64,000 bases of DNA from JAHJQQ01 sp963737555. Lineage in GTDB: Bacteria > Pseudomonadota > Gammaproteobacteria > Thiohalobacterales > Thiohalobacteraceae. Where the stretch lies: positions 62,001-126,000 of the forward strand of contig CAVTTB010000008.1 in assembly GCA_963737555.1 (NCBI GenBank), given 5' to 3'. Position 1 is the first letter of the stretch. The number at the start of each line of letters is the position of its first letter. Positions 26,930-36,203 of this stretch are shown here, in pieces. The notes under the pieces were generated by a model, which saw nothing but the letters and a program-made list of their open reading frames with translations, made no database searches and was not told the DNA's origin. Position numbers and translations under genes: made by a program.

Positions 26930-28156
26930 ATGGCGGTCTTCGAATACAAGGCGAGAGGTCCACGCGGCGACGCGATCAACGGCAATATGGATGCCGTCAA
27001 CGCCGATGGCGTGGCCGCGCGTCTGATCGAGGGCGGCTTGACGCCGATCGACATCCAGCCGGCGCGCGCCAAACGCAATCTCAGCAACGATCTGAACGCC
27101 TACTTCCCACAGTCGGTGAAGCTGTTCGATCTGATTCAGTTCAGCCGCCAGATGTACAGCCTGACGCGCGCCGGCGTGCCGATACTCAGTGCGCTCTCAG
27201 GGCTGACCGCCACCACCCGCAACCGCACATTTTCCGGCACGCTCGGCGAGATCCGCCAAAGCCTGGAGGCCGGCCACGACCTGGCCAGCGCGCTCAATCA
27301 GCATCCCAAGGTGTTCTCGCCGTTTTATGTGGCGATGATCCGCGTCGGCGAGACCAGCGGCAAGTTGCAGGCTATTTTCCAGCAATTGGCCTATTACCTG
27401 GAGCGCGAAAAAACCACCCGCGATCAGATCAAGAAGGCGCTGCGTTATCCGAGCTTCGTGCTCACAGTGATCGTCGTGGCGATTTTCATTGTCATGCGCT
27501 TTGTGATTCCACCGTTCAGTAAATTCTTCGCCAACTTCGGCGCCGAACTGCCGTGGCAGACACGCGGCCTGATTGCGCTGTCGGATTTCTTCGTCAACAA
27601 CGGTATCTGGTTGTTCGGTGGCACGGCACTGGTCGTCTTCGGCGTCATTCATTACGTGCGTACCGAGGAAGGTCGCTACCGCTGGGACAAACTCAAATTA
27701 CGCCTGCCGTTGGCTGGCCCGGTGATTTATCGCGCGACACTGGCGCGCTTCACGCGTCTGTTTGCCATGGCCCAATCGGCCGGCGTGCCGCTCATCACGG
27801 GCTTGAGCGTGGTCGCGCGCGCGCTGGACAACCGCTATATCGAAGAGCGCATTCTGACCATGCGCAACGGCATCGAACGCGGCGAGTCGATCGCCCGCAC
27901 CGCGGCCGGCTCGGGCATTTTCGATCCGCTGTCTTTGCAGATGATGGCGGTGGGTGAGGAGGCCGGCACCCTCGACGAATTGCTGGGTGAGGTCGCCACC
28001 TATTACGACCAGGAAGTCGAATACAGCATCAACAAGCTCAGCTCGGCCATCGAGCCGATTCTGACCTTCGTCGTCGCCGTTTTTGTGCTGATCCTGGCCA
28101 TGGCCATCTTCCTGCCGCTGTGGGACATCAGCCGGGTTGCCCTACATCGCGGCTAG
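26930..28156 (+). CDS. mshG: MshG inner-membrane platform protein (cluster B)
   Basis: GspF-family protein of 408 residues beginning MAVFEYKARGPRGDAINGNMD. Two T2SSF repeats carry FSRQMYSLTRAGVPILSALSGL and RLFAMAQSAGVPLITGLSVVARAL. Membrane helices are near 175-200 (VIVVAIFIVMRFVIPPF), 225-245, and 380-400 (FVVAVFVLILAMAIFLPLW). RVGETSGKL and AVGEEAGTLDELL are family signatures. It lies between mshE and the pilin genes; no mshF is seen after it. Confidence 0.95.
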   Translation: MAVFEYKARGPRGDAINGNMDAVNADGVAARLIEGGLTPIDIQPARAKRNLSNDLNAYFPQSVKLFDLIQFSRQMYSLTRAGVPILSALSGLTATTRNRTFSGTLGEIRQSLEAGHDLASALNQHPKVFSPFYVAMIRVGETSGKLQAIFQQLAYYLEREKTTRDQIKKALRYPSFVLTVIVVAIFIVMRFVIPPFSKFFANFGAELPWQTRGLIALSDFFVNNGIWLFGGTALVVFGVIHYVRTEEGRYRWDKLKLRLPLAGPVIYRATLARFTRLFAMAQSAGVPLITGLSVVARALDNRYIEERILTMRNGIERGESIARTAAGSGIFDPLSLQMMAVGEEAGTLDELLGEVATYYDQEVEYSINKLSSAIEPILTFVVAVFVLILAMAIFLPLWDISRVALHRG

Positions 28157-28283
28157 TAAGGTAAGCCTATGTAATGAATTTGTTTAAGTTCCAAAATTGC
28201 AGGTCGATAACCAACCAGAACCCGATATCGGGGATGGCTCAACGTGCGGGATGCACAACCCCGCTATTATGGAGATTGCGGAA

Positions 28284-28665
28284 ATGAACAAGCAGACTGG
28301 TTTTACCTTGATTGAATTGGTGATGGTCATCGTGATCATCGGCATCCTGGCCGCCATGGCGGTGCCGCGGTTCTATGATGCGTCGACCGATGCCCTGAAT
28401 GCGGCCGAAGGCCGGCACTGTTAGTGCGGTGCGTTCCGCGCATGCCATCGCTATCGCCGAACTGAAGACGCAATCCGACCGTGACCGAATTGGCCGCCCG
28501 CGTCACCGTCAACGGCGCCAGCCGCCAGTGCCGTCGGCTACGGGTGTGACGGTCACCATCAATGGCGACACCTACACCGTGCTGACCTACACCGATCCCA
28601 CCTGCTCCAGCACCACCGCCGCCGTGGGTAACGTGGTCGGCTGCGTAGGCAACATTACCCCGTAA
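28284..28665 (+). CDS. mshA: MSHA-type major pilin, three frameshifts (cluster B)
   Basis: Start ATG 28284 has GGAG 9 bases upstream. MNKQTG is the leader; FTLIELVMVIVIIGILAAMAVPRFYD is the MSHA pilin helix with Glu+5. The frame then shifts near 28407, 28470 and 28535, and the pieces join as AGTVSAVRSAHAIAIAELKTQ, PTVTELAARVTVNGASRQC, and ATGVTVTINGDTYTVLTYTD...CVGNITP, a coherent MshA-like pilin of about 126 residues with a C-terminal Cys pair. Upstream 28157-28283 is a 127-base gap with a TATTAT box at 28265-28270. It may be mshB or mshA; only one copy is present. Confidence 0.78.
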
Positions 28666-28694
28666 TCCACGACGGTCACGCCCGCAGGGGTCAC

Positions 28695-28721
28695 AAGGGG
28701 CGGGCACAGAGCCCGCCCCTT
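28695..28721 (+). terminator. Terminator-like hairpin after the major pilin
   Basis: AAGGGGCGGGC and GCCCGCCCCTT form a perfect 11-bp stem around ACAGA. Only TTGCGTT follows, so the U-tract is poor. It may cause partial termination so that the major pilin is made in excess of the minor pilins downstream. Confidence 0.7.
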
Positions 28722-28739
28722 TGCGTTGGTGAATAACGG

Positions 28740-29217
28740 ATGCCGATGAAGCGCAGGATGCACATTTCAAAACAGCACGGCTTCACCCTGGTCGAGCTGG
28801 TGATGGTGATCGTCATCATCGGCATCCTCGCGGCCATGGCCGCGCCGCGCATGTCGCTCACCGATTCCAGTGTGCACGCCCAGGCCGCGCAGATCGCACG
28901 CGATATCCGCCATGTGCAGATGCTGGCGATGAACCAGGGCCGCACGCTCACCTTCGCATCACTCGGTGGCAGTTACCGCTGCACCGACAGCACCAGCACG
29001 ATCATCACCGACCCGGCGACGCAGCAGCCGTTCACGTTCACCCTCAGCAACGGTGTAACCCTCACCGCCAGCCAGCGTCAGCTTCGACAGCTTGGGTCGA
29101 CCGGTCAGCGCGGGTGTCTTGCGCAGCACGGCGGTTGACTACACGGCCAGCGGTGGTGGACAGAGCGCGGCACTTTCAGTGAGCCCGGTAACGGGCTTCG
29201 TGACGGTGACGCCATGA
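28740..29217 (+). CDS. mshC: MshC-like minor pilin, frameshifted (cluster B)
   Basis: Leader with QHG followed by FTLVELVMVIVIIGILAAMAAPR, a class of prepilin close to the major pilin in its helix. DSSVHAQAAQIARDIRHVQMLAMNQGRTLTF is typical of MshC/GspH-type minor pilins. The frame shifts once near 29070; the remainder ASVSFDSLGRPVSAGVL...GFVTVTP ends at TGA 29215-29217, overlapping the next start. Restored length is about 158 residues. ATGs at 28746 and 28758 are alternative starts. Confidence 0.8.
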
Positions 29218-29633
29218 ACCGGCGCGCAATAACTTGTAGCTATCCGAAGCAACGCGGCTTCACCTTGGTCGAGATGGTCATGGTGATTGTGATTCTCGGT
29301 ATCGCCAGCGTCGCGCTCATGGATCAGTTCGTCAACACCTCGAAAAGCTATCTCATCAACGAGCGCTTGCAGACTGCCACGCAACTCGCCCAGGAATGCG
29401 CCGAGCACATCCTGGCGACGCGACGCGGGCAAGATTATGCAACGGCGATAGTCGCCACTTGTCCGACCCTACCGGCCAGCTATACCACAGCGGGTTATGC
29501 GCGCACCGTCAGTTACGGCGCGGCGCCGGCCGCCTGTGTGACCGCGCCGTGTACGCAGGTCGATGTGGTGGTGACGCACAGCGCCAGTGCCACGGAACAG
29601 GCGCGCATTGTGTTCATGCTGGGGAGTTATTGA
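29214..29633 (+). CDS. mshD: MshD-like minor pilin (cluster B)
   Basis: Prepilin of 139 residues with a leader ending QRG and the mature start FTLVEMVMVIVILGIASVALMDQF (Glu+5). NTSKSYLINERLQTATQLAQECAEHILATRRGQDYATA is the conserved MshD segment after the helix. Four Cys in the C-terminal domain could form two disulfides. It starts within the mshC stop and ends 2 bases before the next ATG region. Confidence 0.85.
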   Translation: MNRRAITCSYPKQRGFTLVEMVMVIVILGIASVALMDQFVNTSKSYLINERLQTATQLAQECAEHILATRRGQDYATAIVATCPTLPASYTTAGYARTVSYGAAPAACVTAPCTQVDVVVTHSASATEQARIVFMLGSY

Positions 29634-29635
29634 GC

Positions 29636-30223
29636 ATGGCACAGCGATTCAAACTTCCGGCGACCATATCCAGCTTGACCCGCCGCCCGATGGAAAAGCG
29701 GCAAGGCGGTTTTACCCTGATCGAAATGGTCATGGTCCTGGTGATACTCGGCATCCTCGGCGTCACGCTGTCCTCGCTGTTGAGCACCGGGGTGGGCGCC
29801 TTCATGGCCGGCAACGAGGTCGTGGATACGATGTCGAAGCTGCGATCGTCCAGCGAACGCATCGCGCGCGAGCTGCGCACGGTGCGGCGCGACCCGACCA
29901 CACCGGCGAATTTCGATTTTCTCTCGCGCACCGCCACCAGCACGCAATTTCGCCGCCTGGAAAGCGATGACGTGACCGTGACCACGGTGACCATCGACAG
30001 CAGCGGCACGAATCTGCGCATCGCCTACAACACACCGGCCGGCACGTTTACGCTCAGCGATCAGGTCGGCAGTTTCACGCTCGGCTATCTGCAACAGGAT
30101 GGCGTGACTGCCGCCACCAGCAATGCCAACGTCGCCTTCGTCGATATCGAGCTCAGTCTGACGGACAGCAACGGCAACAGTTATCCACAGCGCACCCGTG
30201 TCGCTTTGAGAAACCGGCAATGA
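29636..30223 (+). CDS. mshO: MshO-like minor pilin (cluster B)
   Basis: Protein of 195 residues with a longish leader (an inner ATG at 29690 would shorten it) ending QGG, then FTLIEMVMVLVILGILGVTLSSLLSTG (Glu+5). RSSSERIARELRTVRRDPTTPANFDFL and the C-terminal NANVAFVDIELSLTDSNGNSYPQRTRVALRN match the MshO pattern. It probably sits at the pilus tip with MshD and the MshP-like protein. The stop overlaps the next start. Confidence 0.82.
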   Translation: MAQRFKLPATISSLTRRPMEKRQGGFTLIEMVMVLVILGILGVTLSSLLSTGVGAFMAGNEVVDTMSKLRSSSERIARELRTVRRDPTTPANFDFLSRTATSTQFRRLESDDVTVTTVTIDSSGTNLRIAYNTPAGTFTLSDQVGSFTLGYLQQDGVTAATSNANVAFVDIELSLTDSNGNSYPQRTRVALRNRQ

Positions 30224-31606
30224 ACCTCGCTGCGTCTACGAATGCGATGTTCATGTCATGCCCGCGTCGGCAACACGGTGCCAGCACGTTGGTGGCAACG
30301 GTGTTCCTGTTGCTGGTCGTCGCGCTGTTCGGCGGCATCGGTCTGCGGCTGGCGAGTACCGATATCACCGACACGGCCGTGCAGAACGACGGCGTCGAGG
30401 CGCTGTTTCTGGCCGAGAGCGGGTTGGAGCGGGCGATGCAACGACTCGCAGCGGGCACCACTTGCACGGCGCTGACACCGGATGCCGCGCAGACACTCGG
30501 ACGTGGAGATTTCCAGATCCAGTCTGCCAGTATCGTCGGCTCACTGTGCCGCGTACGCGTGCTCGGGCGGGTAATGCTGAATGGCGCGATGCGTGCGCAA
30601 CGATTGATCGAAGGCGATCTATCTGTCTCCAGCGGTGGTTGGGCCGTGGGGCTCAATCGCACCATCGTGCACTGGAACGGCAGTGCCTGGACGACCGCCG
30701 GCTTCACCAACAGCACGCCCGCCGGCCGCGATCTTTTCGCGGTGTACTGCCTGACCGCCAGCGATTGCTGGGCTGTCGGCGAGAACGGCACCATCGTACG
30801 CGGCAACGGCAGCAGCTGGACCACCGCCGGCTTCACCAACGGCGCGCCAGGTGGCGAGGATCTGTTCGGTGTGCACTGCCCCGACACGACCACCTGCTGG
30901 GCGGTCGGCCAGAACGGCACCATCGTTCGCTGGAGCAGCGGCAGCAACAGCTGGACCAACATCACTGGCGCCGCGAATGGCGCACCCAACAACCGCGATC
31001 TCAATGCCGTGTACTGCTTGTCGGCAACGAGCTGCTGGGCCGTCGGCGAGCGTGACAGCGGCGATGGCACCATCGTGCGCCTGGTCGGCAGCAACTGGAC
31101 GACCTCCGGCTTCACCAACAACACGCCCAACGCGCATTTACGCGGCGTCGCCTGTCCTGCGGCCAACCTCTGCTGGGCGGTCGGCAACACTTCGAGCGGC
31201 GCGGAAACCATCGTCCGCTGGAACGGTGCCTGGGGGGATATGCCGTCCTATGCGGGCGTGCCGAATGTCCGCCTGAACGCGGTGCACTGTATCAATACCA
31301 GCAGCTGCTGGGCGGTCGGCAATACGCAGCAGCAGCCGCGGCACGATCATTTTCGGCAACGGCGCCAGCTGGACGGCTGCTGGCATCACAAACAACAGCC
31401 CTAACCAGACACTCAACGCCGTGCATTGCAGCCCCGGCGGAGACTGCTGGGCAGTCGGCAATGGCGGCGCCAGCGCGCGCCTGTCGGGCTCCACTTGGTC
31501 GACGGTCGCCATGCCCACCACGGAGAATCTGCGCGGCGTGTCCTTTCCCAGCGGTTCCGGTGGCGGCGGCAGCGGATTGCGCGTCTGGCGCGAGATCATT
31601 CCGTAG
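30220..31606 (+). CDS. MshP/PilX-like protein fused to a repeat (propeller-like) adhesin domain, frameshifted
   Basis: Residues about 20-130 look like MshP/PilX: a hydrophobic helix without the prepilin motif (STLVATVFLLLVVALFGGIGLRL) followed by LFLAESGLERAMQRLA. From about 140 to the end there are at least seven repeats of about 45-50 residues with a core CWAVGxxGTIVRWNGSxWTT and a preceding LxAVxC, each carrying two Cys. This resembles a beta-propeller or Ycf48/BNR-like fold. One surplus G near 31340 breaks the frame; the last repeats (TIIFGNGASWTAAG, CSPGGDCWAVGNGG) continue to 31606. Restored length is about 461 residues. It occupies the mshP/mshQ position, so a tip adhesin is inferred. 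Confidence 0.72.
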
Positions 31607-31662
31607 TAAACGAAACTTGGGGCGTGCGGCACGCACTGCTAGTATCCAACCAACATGAACAC

Positions 31663-32625
31663 ATGGATATGTCTATGAACTGGTCATTCTTATCGTTCGG
31701 CAAGACGCGCGCGCGTGGTATGCATACGGCGGTCGTGGTGCGCAGCGACGGTGTCGCCATGGCGCACGTCGACACCACCGCGGCGCGGCCGCGCCTGCAG
31801 CACTGTCAGTTCCGCGCCGCCAGTGAGGCGCAACTCGCCGAGACTTTGTCGACACTCGGCCGCCAACAGAATCTTGCCAAGGCCGAATGCCACACGGTGA
31901 TGCCGCTCGGCAGTTACAGCCTGCTGCTGATCGAAGCGCCCGATGTGCCCGCCAATGAATTGCGCGCCGCGGTGCGCTGGCGGATCCGCGAGCTGATCGA
32001 CTTCCACGTTGATGATGCGGTGCTGGATGTGTTCGATGCACCGGCCAGCGGTGCGCGCACCACGAAGACGCATCTGTATGTCGTGGTCAGCCGCAGCAAC
32101 GACGTCAAGCAGCTCGCCGATCAGTTGCAAGATGCCGGTATCGGCCTGGGCGTGATCGATATACCGGAGTTGGCTTTGCGCAATGTCGCGGCGCAATTGC
32201 CGGAAGATGCACAAGGCGTGGCGTTGTTGTACTTCGGCGCTGAGCGCGGCCTGATCGCCTTGTGCCGTAATCAGACGCTGTATCTTGCACGCACCTTGGA
32301 TATTGGTCAGACACGTTTGCAAGAGGCCGTGGCCGACGGGCAGACCGAGGCCTTGTTCGATGCGCTGGCCTTGGAAGTGCAACGCTCTCTGGATTATTAC
32401 GATCGCACCTTTCAGCAGGCGGCGATCAGTCATCTGCTGATCGCGCCACTTGCCGAACCCGTACCGGGTTTGGTCGAGGGCCTGCGCGCCAATCTCGGTC
32501 TGCAGGCACGCATGCTGGAACTCAGTGAAGTGGTCGACGGCGCGGAGAAGGTTTCCGCCGAGCAGGCTGCGCAGTGTCTGTTGGCGATCGGCGCGGCGTT
32601 GCGCAGTGAGAGTAAAGCCCTGTAA
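31663..32625 (+). CDS. mshI: MshI-like (PilM-type) pilus biogenesis protein (cluster B)
   Basis: Cytoplasmic actin-like protein of about 320 residues. It shows the MshI pattern VPANELRAAVRWRIRELIDFHVDDAVLDVFD, VVSRSNDVKQLADQLQDAGIGLGVIDIPELALRN, and LALEVQRSLDYYDRTFQQAAISHLLIAP. In related systems it binds the N-terminal tail of the PilN-like partner (MshI2, 19774). It is separated from the minor pilins by 56 bases and closes the cluster, whereas canonical msh operons start with mshI. ATGs at 31669 and 31675 are possible starts. Confidence 0.83.
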   Translation: MDMSMNWSFLSFGKTRARGMHTAVVVRSDGVAMAHVDTTAARPRLQHCQFRAASEAQLAETLSTLGRQQNLAKAECHTVMPLGSYSLLLIEAPDVPANELRAAVRWRIRELIDFHVDDAVLDVFDAPASGARTTKTHLYVVVSRSNDVKQLADQLQDAGIGLGVIDIPELALRNVAAQLPEDAQGVALLYFGAERGLIALCRNQTLYLARTLDIGQTRLQEAVADGQTEALFDALALEVQRSLDYYDRTFQQAAISHLLIAPLAEPVPGLVEGLRANLGLQARMLELSEVVDGAEKVSAEQAAQCLLAIGAALRSESKAL

Positions 32626-32657
32626 GAGCCCACATCGGGGGCGATTGAAACAATCCC

Positions 32658-32687
32658 GTCATTGCGAGCGAAGCGCGGCAATCCGCA
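32658..32687. repeat. REP-like sequence (GTCATTGCGAGCGAAGCG type)
   Basis: CGTCATTGCGAGCGAAGCG followed by CGGCAATCC is one of the common dispersed palindromic repeats of proteobacteria (ATTGCGAG...GCAATCC). The 194-base gap between mshI and ntrC holds nothing else that I can identify. Confidence 0.6.
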
Positions 32688-32819
32688 AAACGCGGACACA
32701 ACCGTTTGAACGCAGAAGTGCGGCGTCGAGGCTGACGCGCGCGTAGAATCCCTGTCGGGCTTCGATTATGGGTACCTTGACCGCTTCGGGTGGCGAAGGC
32801 ATCCTCGACAATGCACGAA

Positions 32820-34244
32820 TCAATCGTCCGCGCCCGCATCGTCCATCCCCAGGTCTTTGATCTTGCGCGTGAGCGTGTTGCGCCCCCAGCCGAGCAGACG
32901 CGCGGCATCCTGGCGCCGTCCACCGGTATGCTTCAAGGCGGTTTCGATCATGATGCGTTCGAACACCGGCGTGGCGCGATCCAACAAACCGGTTTCACCG
33001 CGCCCGAGTTCCTGATCGGCCCAGCGCTGTAAGGCCTGCTCCCAATTGCCCGCACCACCCGCCTGTTCCGGCAGCGTCTCGCTCAACTCCGGCGGCAGAT
33101 CGGCCATGTGTATCTCGCGGCTGGCGGCCATCACGGTCAACCAGCGACACAGATTTTCCAGCTGCCGCACATTGCCCGGCCAGTTGAATTGCGACAGGTA
33201 GGTCGCCACCTCGGCGCGTATGGTTCTTGGGTTCGACATTGAGTTCCTGTGCGGCGCGATCGAGAAAGAAACGCAGCAGCGGTGGAATATCCTCACGGCG
33301 TTCGCGCAGCGGCGGGATATGTACGCGGATGACATTGAGTCGATGATAAAGATCTTCGCGGAAGCGTCCTTCCTTGACCAGCGCTTCCAGGTTCTGATGC
33401 GTCGCGGCGATGATGCGCACGTCGACCTTGATCGGCGTATGGCCACCGACACGGTAGAACTCGCCGTCGGCCAGCACCCGCAGCAGACGCGTTTGCAATT
33501 CGGCCGGCATGTCGCCGATCTCATCGAGGAACAGACTGCCGCCGTCGGCCTGCTCGAAACGTCCGATGCGCCGGTTTTGCGCGCCGGTGAAGGCGCCGCG
33601 TTCGTGGCCGAATAATTCGGACTCTAAAAGATCGCGCGGAATCGCCGCCATGTTCAGCGCAATGAACGGTGCGTCTTTGCGCGGACTGTGACGATGCAGC
33701 GCGCGCGCGACCAGTTCCTTGCCGGTGCCGGATTCGCCGTTGATGAGCACGGTAATGTTGGAGCGCGACAGACGGCCGATGGCGCGGAACACCTCCTGCA
33801 TCGCCGGCGCCTCGCCGATGATCTCCGGCATTTGCGTCGAGGCTGGCCTGGCCGCTATCGCCCTTGTTGCCGACGGTGATGTTCGACGGCGCGTTGCACC
33901 AGTGCCACGGCCTCATCGACATCGAAGGGCTTGGGCAGATATTCGAAGGCGCCGCCCTGATACGCGGCCACCGCGCTGTCGAGATCGGAATGCGCGGTCA
34001 TGATGATGACCGGCAGATCGGGATAGCGTGCGTGAATATCGCCCAGCAAGTCGAGACCGTTGATGCCCGGCATGCGAATATCGGTGATCAGCGCATCGGG
34101 GCGCGCACGCTCCAAAGCATCCAACACGCCCGTCGCGCCGGAAAAACTCGACACTTCCATGTCGGCCTGTTTCAGCGCCTTTTCCAGCACCCAGCGAATG
34201 GAGCGATCATCATCGATCACCCAGATCTTATCGCCCTTGGTCAT
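32820..34244 (-). CDS. ntrC: Nitrogen regulation response regulator NtrC, three frameshifts
   Basis: Sigma54-dependent activator. The receiver domain (KIWVIDDDRSIRWVLEKAL, phospho-Asp in DALITDIRMPG, Lys in EYLPKPFD) is in the first frame. Near 33845-33880 the frame changes twice, and the AAA+ domain follows: Walker A GESGTGKE, the sigma54-contact loop GAFTGA, Walker B GGSLFLDEIGDMP. A further surplus A near 33227 leads to RAEVATYLSQFNWPGNVRQLEN and the Fis-type helix-turn-helix GRRQDAARLLGWGRNTLTRKI. Three surplus bases give a net length of about 474 residues, as expected. Overlaps ntrB (ATGA). Confidence 0.92.
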
Positions 34245-35315
34245 GAGTCGTCTCCAGCGGTAACAGATATTGTGAATTCGGTGTGGCCCGGCCGACTGCT
34301 GCATTCGATAGTGCCGCCGTGCACGTTGACCAGGGATTGCGCGATCGACAGTCCCAGACCCGTGCCCTCGGCATGTCCGGTCACCATCGGATAGAAAATC
34401 GTTTCCAGCATCTCGTCTGGAATACCCGGGCCGTTGTCGATGACATCGACACGCACCACCAGCTTGTGACGCTTCTGGCCGATGGTGATTTGCCGCTGCG
34501 CGCGCGTGCGCAGAATGATCTGACCTTTTCCCTGCAATGCCTGCGCGGCATTGCGCACGATATTGAGCAATGCCTGTATGAGTTGCTCCGGATCGGCGCG
34601 GAAATCCGGAATGCTGGGGTCGTAGTCGCGAATCAGCGTCAGTTCGGCGTGTTCTTCGGCCGCCACCAGATTACGCACATGCTCGACGATCTGATGGATA
34701 TTGCAGGTCCGCATCTGCGGAAGCTGGTTCGGCCCCAGCATGCGATTGACCAAGCCGCGCAGACGATCCGCCTCGCCGATGATGATGCGCGTATATTCCT
34801 TCAGGTCTTCATCAACCAGCTCGCGCTCCAGCAGTTGTGCCGCGCCGCGCAGGCCGCCGAGTGGGTTCTTGATCTCGTGCGCCAGGCCGCGCACCAGTTG
34901 GCGGGCGACTTGGTGCTGCTCCAATAAATTTTCCTCGCGCGCGATGCGCAGGTGCCGATCCAGCTGTGTCAGCTCGACCACGATCTCAGTCCCGCTCGGG
35001 CTGATCGATGGGCGTGACCACGCAGTCGACTGTGATCTCGCGGCCGCCCGGCAGGTGCAGATGCAGTTCGTGTTCGGTGTAGGGCTGGTTACCCTCGATG
35101 GCGCAGCGCAAGCGCTCGGACAAGGTCGTCGCCCCCGGCAATAGATCGAGCACGCCATGTCCGCTGGCCTGGCGCAGACTCACCGCCAGCAAATTTTCGC
35201 CGGCGGGATTCAAGTAGGTAAGTCGCAGCGACCGGTCGAACACCAGGACGGCCGTGTTCAGGCCCTCCAGGATGCGGCCATCCCGACTCTCCACTTTCAT
35301 CTGTAGTGCATCCAT
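34241..35315 (-). CDS. ntrB: Nitrogen sensor histidine kinase NtrB, frameshifted
   Basis: Cytoplasmic PAS-containing kinase that phosphorylates NtrC under nitrogen limitation. The PAS half (ILEGLNTAVLVFDRSLRLTYLNPAGENLL) is in one frame; a surplus base near 34990 moves to the kinase half. That half has the H box GLAHEIKNPLGGLRGAAQLL, N box region QALLNIVRNAAQAL, and G boxes DNGPGIP and GTGLGLSIAQSLV. The restored protein has about 357 residues. The start is taken at 35315 (MDALQMKVESRDGRILEGL); the frame stays open to 35402. Confidence 0.92.
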
Positions 35316-35508
35316 AACGGGTTCATAGCAAGAAGCAAACCAGGGCTCGGGCGATTCCGCGTGGCGCCCGCACAGTTTTGGGTAAAGCGCAAATACATTC
35401 ATTTAAAACAGTGAGATACAGCACGGCAACCGCCCTGAATAAACCGACGAACAGAAGACCACCGCCCCAGGAATGGACGGTCGATGCTCTATTATAGTGC
35501 GCAGGGCT

Positions 35509-36064
35509 CTATTTTGGTTTGGGTTTGGGCGTCGGCTGGGCGCGGTTGGGCGCCAGGACGGATTGGCGGTGCATATGCACCGAGATGGTTTCACTGCTCA
35601 TCAGAACATCGCCGCGGACATCGACAATCTGACCTTGGAGGGTGTGGCTGCCTCGATCGACGTTTTCCAAGGTCACGCTGGTGTCCTCCTGCAGCGCCAC
35701 TTGGGCTTGACCATCGAGCAGCACGACCAGGCGATGGCCCAGGTCGGTCTGCAAGGGCGGCTCTGCCGCGAAGGTCACGACCAGCTTGCCGGTGTTGTCC
35801 CAGATACTTTCATCGGCGGCCGGCGTCACCAGGGCGAACCGCGCATAGGCCGCCGGCTCGGCAACGGCTTCGGGGCGCGGCGTTATGGGCGGCAGGCTGG
35901 GGGCTTGATAGGTCTGCGGTGGCGCAATATGCACCTCTTCCGCACCCTCCTGCGGCACATCACTGAAGTGCACCGCACCGTCGGCATCGACCCATTTGTA
36001 GACACCGGCCGACACCAAAGCCGGAAGCAACGCCGAGCAAGACCGCTGAAATTAATCTGTGCAT
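35509..36064 (-). CDS. DUF4124-domain exported protein, frameshifted in signal peptide
   Basis: Small exported protein of unknown function. The mature N terminus GVYKWVDADGAVHFSDVPQEGAEEV is the DUF4124 signature (VYKWVD.DG..H.SD.P). A C-terminal Ig-like segment follows (DTSVTLENVDRGSHTLQGQIVDVRGDVLMSSETISVHMHR) and a Pro/Lys tail. The signal peptide reads MHRLISAVLLG in one frame and LLPALVSAG in the next, so one surplus base near 36030 is likely. DUF4124 proteins are commonly found next to glnA/ntrB in Gammaproteobacteria, as here. The intergenic regions 35316-35508 and 36065-36203 hold no further gene. Confidence 0.8.
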
Positions 36065-36155
36065 GGATCAAACATAAGCCTCGAACTTCAGCGATGCAAC
36101 CCTGCGCTTGTACTTTGCAACTGTGATCACATCTCGCGATCACACACCCCAATGC

Positions 36156-36181
36156 ACAACGCCCCCAAATGGGGGCGTTGT
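36156..36181 (-). terminator. Hairpin terminator downstream of glnA
   Basis: ACAACGCCCCC and GGGGGCGTTGT form a perfect 11-bp stem with a 4-base loop, 22 bases after the glnA stop. No U-tract follows on the minus strand, so efficiency is uncertain. Confidence 0.7.
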
Positions 36182-36203
36182 AGGTCATAACCAGCCTAAA
36201 CGA

